Part shown: piece after piece, positions 16,439-23,267 of the stretch
Layout: each line of letters opens with the position of its first letter
Position numbering within the stretch: position 1 is the first letter of the stretch
From: Planctomycetota bacterium
GTDB taxonomy: Bacteria; Planctomycetota; Planctomycetia; Gemmatales; Gemmataceae
Assembly: GCA_003669555.1 (NCBI GenBank)
Contig: QWOS01000058.1
Coordinates: forward strand, 1-35,913
DNA length: 35,913 nt
Reading direction: 5' to 3'
Position numbers and translations under genes: made by a program
The notes under the pieces: model-generated
Told to the model about the DNA's origin: nothing
Seen by the model: the letters and a program-made list of their open reading frames with translations, nothing else
The model's database searches: none

Positions 16439-17905
16439 TCAGGGCGTGACAGCGCAGCCTGGCAAGGCCTTGCGCAGTTCGTTCACGCCAAAATCTGTCA
16501 CCCTGGTGCCTCCCAATTCCAGTTCACGCAAGCCAGGCAGGCCGATCAGTTCGCGCAAGCCAGCGTCACTCACCTGGGTGGTTCGCAGGTTCAGTTTGGT
16601 GAGGGTTTTGAGTTTTGCCACTTCCACCAGCCCGGCATCGTTCACCGGAGTCTGGTTCAGATTGAGTTCCTTCAATCCGCGCAGGGTTGATAGTCCCCGC
16701 AGGCCAGCACTGGAAATCCGCGTCCGCTCCAGGTTGAGGAAAACCAGGCGGGACAATTTGCCGATATCCGGAAGGCCTCCGTCGGTGATACCGGTTTGAG
16801 CCACTTGAAGATGGGTGAGCCGAGGCATGGCACCTATGTCCCGCAGACCGGCATCGGTCACCCTGTTGATCGACAGGTCCAGGGTGGTCAATCCTTGCAA
16901 GCCCCCAAGTTGAGCCAGCCCGGCATCAGTCAAAGCCGTTTCACGCAGGCTCAGGGTGGTAAGGCTGCTGATCCTGGCCACTTCCCGCAGCGCTGCATCG
17001 TTGATCGTCCGGTTTTGGTTGAGTTGCAGCACCTGAAGGTTTTGCAGGAGCGGTAATTGGGAGAGCCCGGTTTCCGAGACCTGGGTCCCATCCAGCCCCA
17101 GTGACTTCAGGGTACTGATCCGGGCGATTTCTCCCAGGCCGGCATCGGTCAGCCTGGCCGTATGCAGGGTCAGCTCTTCCAGGTTGGCGAGGGCCTGCAA
17201 TTCCCGCAAACCGGTATCGGTGACAGCGATGCCCTCCAGATTGAGAGTGCGCAGGTTTTTAAAGCGGGCCACCAGCTTCAGGCCTTGATCGGTCACCCGG
17301 GTATAACCCAGCCAAAGGGTCCTGAGACTTTTCAAACCGGCCAATTCCGCCAACCCCTTGTCGGTCACCCGGGTTGATGACAGGACCAGGAAATCCAGTT
17401 CCCGCATGCCCGCCAATTCGCCCATCCCAGTATCGGTGATAGCGGTCCCATTGAGGACAAGGCCTGTCAGGTTTTTCTTTCCCGCCAACACACCCAGCCC
17501 GACATCGGTCACCTGGGTCTGCCCCAGACGGAGCACACGCACCTGCTCCAGCCCCACCACCTCCCGCAGGAACTCATCCTGGATAGCCATGCCAGACAGG
17601 CTGAGTTCACGCAGGTTGGGCAGGCTCGCCAGGGATTGTAGCCCGAAAGGTATCAGCCCGCACCGGATGAGTTCCAGGGTTCGCAAGCCTTTGAGGGCTG
17701 TCAGTTGGGTCAGGTCCGGATTGTTCACGCCCCTGAGAATCACGGAGACCACGGGCCGGCCCGGAGCTGTTTCGTCGCGCTGGACCAGGCCGCCTTGTGT
17801 CCCCACCCAGAGTGCGGCCTGATCTTCGGCCTCGTCAGCGCGAAGGCAAGCGCCCATTCCCGAAGCCAGGACAAGAGCGCACAGGACCGTAAGCGGACAG
17901 GACAT
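16439..17905 (-). CDS. Secreted leucine-rich-repeat protein, 17 repeats
   Basis: 488 residues. A signal peptide occupies about residues 1-23, with Cys20 in an imperfect lipobox. A short linker follows. From residue 68 to 476 there are 17 uninterrupted LRR units of 24 residues (one of 25), of the type L-x-x-L-x-x-L-x-L-x-x-T-x-V-T-D-x-G-L-x-x. These form a curved solenoid for protein binding. A 12-residue cap ends in LPGCAVTP. Such LRR proteins are very common in planctomycetes and have no assigned role. The ribosome-binding site AGGAG nine bases before the ATG overlaps the stop codon of thrC, so the gene is almost certainly on the thrC transcript. There is no metabolic reason for this pairing that I can see. 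Confidence 0.9.
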   Translation of the reverse strand: MSCPLTVLCALVLASGMGACLRADEAEDQAALWVGTQGGLVQRDETAPGRPVVSVILRGVNNPDLTQLTALKGLRTLELIRCGLIPFGLQSLASLPNLRELSLSGMAIQDEFLREVVGLEQVRVLRLGQTQVTDVGLGVLAGKKNLTGLVLNGTAITDTGMGELAGMRELDFLVLSSTRVTDKGLAELAGLKSLRTLWLGYTRVTDQGLKLVARFKNLRTLNLEGIAVTDTGLRELQALANLEELTLHTARLTDAGLGEIARISTLKSLGLDGTQVSETGLSQLPLLQNLQVLQLNQNRTINDAALREVARISSLTTLSLRETALTDAGLAQLGGLQGLTTLDLSINRVTDAGLRDIGAMPRLTHLQVAQTGITDGGLPDIGKLSRLVFLNLERTRISSAGLRGLSTLRGLKELNLNQTPVNDAGLVEVAKLKTLTKLNLRTTQVSDAGLRELIGLPGLRELELGGTRVTDFGVNELRKALPGCAVTP

Positions 17906-17914
17906 GTTTGCTTT

Positions 17915-17920
17915 CTCCTA
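17915..17920 (-). promoter_or_regulatory. Ribosome-binding site of the LRR gene overlapping the thrC stop
   Basis: On the minus strand TAGGAG contains both the thrC stop codon (TAG) and the AGGAG Shine-Dalgarno core for the LRR gene start nine bases on. A ribosome ending thrC is thus placed on the next start signal. Confidence 0.75.
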
Positions 17921-19330
17921 GGTATACAGCTCGATTGCCCCAACGATGGCCTCGAGGTCGTTGGGCACCTGGACTGCCCGGTTGGAATGGCTGGCGCGCT
18001 TGACACCGCGCACGCCCAGCACCTTCTGGAACTGCTCCTGATCAGCACTGTGGTAGGCTACTGTGGCTGTCGAGTCCTTCATCTGGTGGGCGGTCAGCAC
18101 GCAGACCACCCGGTCGGAGGGGGCAATGATTCCCTGTTCGCGCAACTGGATCAACCCGGCCAGGCTAGCGGCGGAGGCGGGTTCACAGCCCAGCCCATGC
18201 GCGCCAATCAGGGCTTTGGCGTCCATCATCTCCTGGTCATCGGCTCGGCGGACAACGCCGTTCATCACCTCCAGCGAGCGAAGTGCCTTGGCCAGGTTCA
18301 CCGGGCGGTTGATCTCGATGGCACTGGCGATGGTGCTGGCCCGGCTGTTGCGGGCGTCGAGGTCCTTGAAAAAGGCATCGATCACGGGCTGGTCGGGATT
18401 GCCCTGGTTCCAGCGGATGCCCCGTTCGTTGACCAGGGTGTCGAAGGTACGGGCCCCCGTGGCGTTCACCACAGCCAGCCGGGGAATACGCTTCACCAGA
18501 CCCAGTTCACGCAGTTCCAGATAGGCCTTGCCGAAGGCACTGCTGTTGCCCAGGTTGCCACCTGGTACCACGATCCAGTCGGGCGGTTCCCAGGAAAGGG
18601 CCTCCAGGATGCGGTACATGATAGTCTTCTGCCCCTCCAGCCGGAAAGGGTTGATGCTGTTCACCAGATAGATACCAAGCCGGCGTGAGACCTGCTGCAC
18701 ACGGGTCATGGCATCGTCGAAGTCACCGGCGATCTGCATGGTGAGCGCGCCATGGTCGAGCGCCTGGGCCAGCTTGCCATAGCTGATCTTGCCCGAGCCG
18801 ATGAAGACGATGCCGCGCATCAGTCCGGTGGCCGAGCAGAACGAGGCAAGGGAGGCGCTGGTGTTGCCGGTGCTGGCGCAAGCCGCTCGCCTGGCACCTG
18901 TCATGCGGGCGTGCGTGAAGGCGGCGGTCATGCCGTTATCCTTGAAGCTGCCCGAAGGGTTCATTCCCTCGTATTGCAGGTGCAGCGTGCCAGGCCGCAT
19001 GCCTAGCCGGGCACCCAGGCCATCTGCCTTTTGCAAAATGGTCTGCCCCTCACCGATGGTGAGGACCTGGTCCGGGCGGGCAAAGGGGAACAGTTCACGA
19101 AAGCGCCATACCCCCGAGAAGGCCACCGGATCGGTGCGGCGTGACCACTTGGCCTCGAATTCCCGCAACGATTTGGGCGGCTCCACGCGGTCCCAGTCGT
19201 AGGCTACATCCATCAGGCCGCCACAGGTGGGGCAACGGAAGGAGGTGTCATCCACCGGCAAGGTGGCACCGCAGCGGGGAGAGACGCAGCGCTGGTAAAC
19301 AGGTTCGGTATCGTGAGTTGCCATTGTCAT
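17918..19330 (-). CDS. thrC: Threonine synthase
   Basis: 470 residues. It converts O-phosphohomoserine to threonine using pyridoxal phosphate, the last step of threonine synthesis, in the cytoplasm. The PLP lysine is K130 in NPSGSFKDNG. Other family marks are STGNTSASLASF, the phosphate-binding GGNLGNSSAFGKA and GCEPASAASLAG. The N-terminus carries a zinc ribbon (C15, C20, C33, C36), as in several bacterial and archaeal ThrC proteins. The start at 19330 has AAGG four bases away; an ATG at 19324 is possible. Only 31 bp separate it from the upstream ABC permease gene, with no obvious terminator, so it may be cotranscribed with the exporter. Its stop TAG lies inside the ribosome-binding site of the LRR gene. 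Confidence 0.93.
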   Translation of the reverse strand: MTMATHDTEPVYQRCVSPRCGATLPVDDTSFRCPTCGGLMDVAYDWDRVEPPKSLREFEAKWSRRTDPVAFSGVWRFRELFPFARPDQVLTIGEGQTILQKADGLGARLGMRPGTLHLQYEGMNPSGSFKDNGMTAAFTHARMTGARRAACASTGNTSASLASFCSATGLMRGIVFIGSGKISYGKLAQALDHGALTMQIAGDFDDAMTRVQQVSRRLGIYLVNSINPFRLEGQKTIMYRILEALSWEPPDWIVVPGGNLGNSSAFGKAYLELRELGLVKRIPRLAVVNATGARTFDTLVNERGIRWNQGNPDQPVIDAFFKDLDARNSRASTIASAIEINRPVNLAKALRSLEVMNGVVRRADDQEMMDAKALIGAHGLGCEPASAASLAGLIQLREQGIIAPSDRVVCVLTAHQMKDSTATVAYHSADQEQFQKVLGVRGVKRASHSNRAVQVPNDLEAIVGAIELYT

Positions 19331-19361
19331 AAAACCTTGCTTTGCCGCCTTTGAAATTTGA

Positions 19362-20747
19362 TCAGGGATCCCGGCGGGAAAATATCAGGCACGCCGCCAA
19401 AAGGAAACAGCCGATGTGGGCACCCGTGATGCCCAGGCCGGTGGCCCACGAAAATTCACCACTTTCCACCAGGGCCCGCAGGGGCCCGGCGACTGCCAGA
19501 TCGCGCATCAGTTGGCGATCCACCAGATTATCGAGATCTTCAGTACGGGGCAAAACAGCATAAACCCCCTCCGCCACCCTGCCGACCGTGGAGCGGTGGA
19601 AAGGAATCCGGTTGGGATCAGGTGGCGGATTACGGTTGCCACGATTGCCTCGCAGGCTTTCGGCCACGCTCACCTGGCGGGGTTTGCCGGCGTTCTCGCT
19701 GCGTAGTCTGCTTTCCACCACCTGATTGTGCATCTGCCCGGCAATGAACAGCACCACCCAGTAAGTGACGGTGGCCAGCATGGCTGCGGTGGCACTGCGG
19801 GTGAGGACTCCGGTGAAAACGCTGACGGAGAGCAACAGGGCAAAAAAGAGGAGCAGGCTGGGCACCGCCAGCAGGATATTGGGTGACCAGAGATCGGCCA
19901 GGATGCCGGTCACCAGCCAGCAGGAGAGGATGAGCAGTCCCAGTAAAGCCCCCACGAACAGCAGCGAGCCAATGTATTTGAAGACCAGCACACGCCAACG
20001 AGGTAACGGACGCACCAGCAGCAGCTCCAGGGTACCTTTGCGCAGCATATTGGGCACAAAAGCCGCGGTGACCACCACGCTGATCAATAGGAGAATGCTG
20101 CCACCCAGGCCGGTGGTGAGAAGCTTTTGCAAAATCAGCACCTCCAGCCCCAGAGGCGCACCTTTGGGAGGTGTCAGTTCCAGGCTGCCAGCAAAGAGCG
20201 TGAAACGGTTTGGCCAGAGCAGCTTCAGGTCGGGGCCGGGCGCGACCGTCATTTGCCAGCTTTGCTGCCCCATCGCCTTGGCAAAGGTTCCCAGCCCTTC
20301 CTCCCGCACTTCCTCGGCGATCCATAGCCGCCCGTCGGCGATTCGGCCAAAACGCTCCTGGATTTCGCCAATGCTTTCGGCCTTGCCCAGTAGAGGGATG
20401 GCATTGCGCTTGAGAGTGACCCGCCATTTGCCGCCTGGCAGGTCTTCACCCAGGGGTTCCGCTTTGGAGATGGAGTAGAGCGAGCCGGTCACTCGCCCGG
20501 CAATATCCGCGAAATTTTCCTTTGCCAGATCGAGACCGCTGAGGTCGGCCGCCAGGGCCCGAGCCGCCAGATCGAGGTAACTTTTTCCACCTGGCAAGGG
20601 CTCGATTTTGCCGGTAAGGGCGGTGCCAAAGAGCAGGCCGATAAGCACCAGCAACAAATAGAGGATCTTGGCATCAAGGAACTCGCGCCAGGCATCACCC
20701 AGCATGGCAAAAAATGACAGGAAAAAACCGGAGGGGCGGCGATTCAT
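19362..20747 (-). CDS. ABC-2 type transporter permease
   Basis: 461 residues. An N-terminal TM helix (about 28-47) is followed by a large extracytoplasmic domain of roughly 160 residues. A cluster of TM helices occupies about 210-345 (segments around ILLLISVVVTAAF, LLFVGALLGLLIL, VPSLLLFFALLLSV and MLATVTYWVVLFIAG). After another soluble loop there is a last helix near 440-455. The region TLELLLVRPLPRWRVLVFKY is typical of ABC-2 exporter permeases. Its start overlaps the stop of the ATPase gene by four bases (ATGA), so the two are translationally coupled and form one exporter. The substrate is unknown; the family moves drugs, lipids, polysaccharides or peptides, and Gly-rich soluble loops give no clue. 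Confidence 0.88.
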   Translation of the reverse strand: MNRRPSGFFLSFFAMLGDAWREFLDAKILYLLLVLIGLLFGTALTGKIEPLPGGKSYLDLAARALAADLSGLDLAKENFADIAGRVTGSLYSISKAEPLGEDLPGGKWRVTLKRNAIPLLGKAESIGEIQERFGRIADGRLWIAEEVREEGLGTFAKAMGQQSWQMTVAPGPDLKLLWPNRFTLFAGSLELTPPKGAPLGLEVLILQKLLTTGLGGSILLLISVVVTAAFVPNMLRKGTLELLLVRPLPRWRVLVFKYIGSLLFVGALLGLLILSCWLVTGILADLWSPNILLAVPSLLLFFALLLSVSVFTGVLTRSATAAMLATVTYWVVLFIAGQMHNQVVESRLRSENAGKPRQVSVAESLRGNRGNRNPPPDPNRIPFHRSTVGRVAEGVYAVLPRTEDLDNLVDRQLMRDLAVAGPLRALVESGEFSWATGLGITGAHIGCFLLAACLIFSRRDP

Positions 20748-21658
20748 TGGGCTGCACCTCCCCTATCGGCCAGCTCGAGATACAGGTCTTCCAGGGTGCC
20801 GCGTTCGCGTTCCAGATGGCGCAGACGCATGGCGCGCGAGGAGGCCTGTTCGAGGAAAGTATCGATGGCCTGGTTTTCGTTGGGTTCCAGATGCAGGCGC
20901 GTCAGGCCGGGCCGGTCGCATGCCTCCAGCCGCATGCCCTGCCAGGCAGTTCCTTCAGGGGGGGATTGCTCAAAGGCGACCAGCCAGCTTCCCTTGCTAC
21001 GCGTCAGCTCGGCCACCGTGCCCTGGAGGACCAGAAGGCCCTTTTTCAGAATGGCCACCCGGTCACACAGTTGCTCCACCTCACCCAGCAGGTGGCTATT
21101 GACAAAAACAGTCACGCCGTTGCGCTGTTCCTCCAGTAGCAATTCGCGAATCTGACGGCGGCCCACCGGGTCAACGCCATCGGTGGGTTCATCGAGAAAC
21201 AGCACCCGGGGTTTGTGCATCAGGGCCTGAGCCAGGCCCAGCCGCTGCTTCATCCCTTTGGAATAACCGCGCACCCGGAGCTTCTCGCGCCCTTTCAGGC
21301 CCAGCAGCTCCAGCAGGTAGGGGATGCGTACCAGGCGCTCCCGACGGGGCATGCCCTGCAGGGCACCGTAAAAGTGGAGCAGGCTGGGCCCTGTGTGGTA
21401 CTCGGGGAGCCGGTGGTCTTCGGGCAGGTACCCAACTTCTCGCCGGACAGCGACAGTGCCCACAGGGGCCCCTAACAGCGTGGCAGACCCCGCCGTGGGT
21501 GCCACCAGGCCCAAAAGGATTTTGATAAGCGTTGTTTTTCCCGCACCATTCTGGCCCAGGAGGCCAAACAGGGTACCTGGCTCGACCCGCAGGCTCACCC
21601 CGCCCAAGGCATGCAGTTTGCCGTAATGTTTTTCCAGATTTTCAACGGTGACGACCAT
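20744..21658 (-). CDS. ABC transporter ATP-binding protein
   Basis: 304 residues from ATG 21658, where MVVTVENLEKHYG begins the ATPase fold and GGGGGA lies ten bases upstream. The frame extends to 21859, but that stretch lies over the promoter and has no family similarity. Walker A is GQNGAGKTT (35-43), the Q-loop region GYLPEDHRLPE, the signature YSKGMKQRL (132-140), Walker B VLFLDEPTDGVDP (152-164) and the switch His in VNSHLLGE. The C-terminal 90 residues are the accessory domain usual in ABC-2/CcmA-type exporters. It powers the permease encoded immediately downstream through an ATGA overlap. Confidence 0.94.
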   Translation of the reverse strand: MVVTVENLEKHYGKLHALGGVSLRVEPGTLFGLLGQNGAGKTTLIKILLGLVAPTAGSATLLGAPVGTVAVRREVGYLPEDHRLPEYHTGPSLLHFYGALQGMPRRERLVRIPYLLELLGLKGREKLRVRGYSKGMKQRLGLAQALMHKPRVLFLDEPTDGVDPVGRRQIRELLLEEQRNGVTVFVNSHLLGEVEQLCDRVAILKKGLLVLQGTVAELTRSKGSWLVAFEQSPPEGTAWQGMRLEACDRPGLTRLHLEPNENQAIDTFLEQASSRAMRLRHLERERGTLEDLYLELADRGGAAQ

Positions 21659-21761
21659 ACGAACTAATCCCCCCAGATGGGATCTTACAGGCCGGGGCCC
21701 GGCAGAGGGGAGGTCGGGTTGCAGTTTCCGCAGGTTGCCTGAGAGGCATGGCTGCAGATAT

Positions 21762-21790
21762 ATTATAAAACCTAAAAACAGCAATAGCAA
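21762..21790 (-). promoter_or_regulatory. Promoter of the ABC exporter operon
   Basis: On the minus strand TTGCTA (21790-21785), a 17-bp spacer and a perfect TATAAT (21767-21762). The predicted start near 21755 gives a leader of about 97 bases. The region is AT-rich against a GC-rich background. Confidence 0.7.
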
Positions 21791-21908
21791 TCTAAAGGCA
21801 CCTAATAGATGCCAAAAATCATCTACTCTCGCCAATCGAACCTTGCGAACCTTGCGCACTCCTCATTGGCCAGCAGTGCCCCATCAAAAAAAAGAAAATT
21901 GCAGGGCA

Positions 21909-23267
21909 TCAGCCAGCCGGGGGGCCTCCTACCTGCTTGGCCGCACGAAAAAGGCCCACGCACAGCAGGGCACCCAGCACCAGCAAAACCATTCCGAGTA
22001 GCCAGGTCTGCCGCAACAGGATTGCGCCCCAGTTTTTCCCGGCCAACTCAGGATCGGCAACTGAAGAGGTCTGGGTGATTTCACCCCATTGGGCTGCCAG
22101 GACCGGTGCCTTCAGGGCCAGCAAAGCCTCAATTCCGGAAAGATCGAAAGCTGGCGCCTGGGCTGCTGGGTCACCGAATTCCAGGTGATAGGTTTGACCG
22201 GGCGTGGCGACAAAAACCACCTGGATCGGCACCACTAGCAAACGCAAGCCCTCGATGCCGATCGGCGGACTGTCGAGATTATCGATGACCAGGCGCCAAT
22301 CGTCCAACCGGGTTTCGTCAACGGAAAGTCGCACCTGCTCGTGGCTGGAACCCTGAAAACTGAAACGGTTCAGCGTGCCCGAAGCCATCACCCGCCAAGC
22401 GGGCGCTGGTGCCGTCGCCACCCGGCGTTCCAGTCTGGCAGCCCGGCGGAAATTACCACTGGGGCTAGCCAGCTCCACGCCTGCCAGAGGTTGCCTGCCT
22501 GTCTGGAATTCCACCACGGTCTGTTTTTTCTGGAGATCGGTCTTAATCGACAAACCGGGTAGTTCCACCGTTTCGGTAACCGGCGTGTCTACCCCACGCA
22601 CTTCCTCGACGGAGAGAAAATCGATCCGGTCGATCCGGAACGGACTACGGACGATGTTCACCCGCTCCGTTTCTGTCTTGCCAGCCTGGCGGGTCAGTTC
22701 CAGCAGGGCCGCTTCCTGCAACAGGGTAGGTTTTTCCACCGTGATGCGGAATTCACGGAAATTGCCCGGGGCGAACTGGATGGAATCGATTTTGAAGTCG
22801 ATCATGCTGTGATAATCAGCCAGAACGCCCTCCGCCAGGTGCTGGGCCGAACCGTCTGCAGCCATGCCTTCCACCAACAACCGGTTTTCAAAATCATGGA
22901 GGGGCGAGACGATCCGGATGCGGGTGGGTTTTCCTTGACCGGGCCGCAGGCGCACCACCATGCGGAAACCCCCTCCTTCCAGGGGTCCGGCGGTGATGGT
23001 TTCACCCTGGGATTCCGACCAGCGTTCCTGGCTTTGCGGTTTCGTCAGCCGACGGGTCAGGTGCGACTCCACCACCCCGTCACCATCCACTACCCGCAGA
23101 TCCGCCAGCCCCCCCGCCGCCTTCAGGAAAATGGCGGGATCCAGGGTGACTGTTGTGAGAGTAGGCTGGTTTCTGGCTGGAACCTGGATATCCCGATGGA
23201 GATGGTTCCTGGGCGACTCCGCCAGGCTCAGTGTGGCCAGGAGCAGCGCGGCACCTTGCGTGATCAT
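21909..23267 (-). CDS. DUF3999-like exported membrane-anchored protein
   Basis: 452 residues. A signal peptide (about 1-17) precedes a long extracytoplasmic beta-rich region. One C-terminal TM helix (about 422-442, LGMVLLVLGALLCVGLF) is followed by a short basic tail. Sequence style (FLKAAGGLADLRVVDGDG near the N-terminus, LRLLVVPIQVVFVATPGQTYHLEFGDP near the end) and the position directly after a DUF2339 gene match DUF3999, whose function is unknown. Its ATG overlaps the stop of the DUF2339 gene by four bases (ATGA), so the two are translationally coupled and probably work together in the envelope. Confidence 0.75.
   Translation of the reverse strand: MITQGAALLLATLSLAESPRNHLHRDIQVPARNQPTLTTVTLDPAIFLKAAGGLADLRVVDGDGVVESHLTRRLTKPQSQERWSESQGETITAGPLEGGGFRMVVRLRPGQGKPTRIRIVSPLHDFENRLLVEGMAADGSAQHLAEGVLADYHSMIDFKIDSIQFAPGNFREFRITVEKPTLLQEAALLELTRQAGKTETERVNIVRSPFRIDRIDFLSVEEVRGVDTPVTETVELPGLSIKTDLQKKQTVVEFQTGRQPLAGVELASPSGNFRRAARLERRVATAPAPAWRVMASGTLNRFSFQGSSHEQVRLSVDETRLDDWRLVIDNLDSPPIGIEGLRLLVVPIQVVFVATPGQTYHLEFGDPAAQAPAFDLSGIEALLALKAPVLAAQWGEITQTSSVADPELAGKNWGAILLRQTWLLGMVLLVLGALLCVGLFRAAKQVGGPPAG

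Noticed and set aside
21659..21859. N-terminal extension of the ABC ATPase frame
   Set aside because: It runs over a good promoter (TTGCTA-17-TATAAT) and has no similarity to the family; the start at 21658 has a ribosome-binding site and begins at the ATPase fold.
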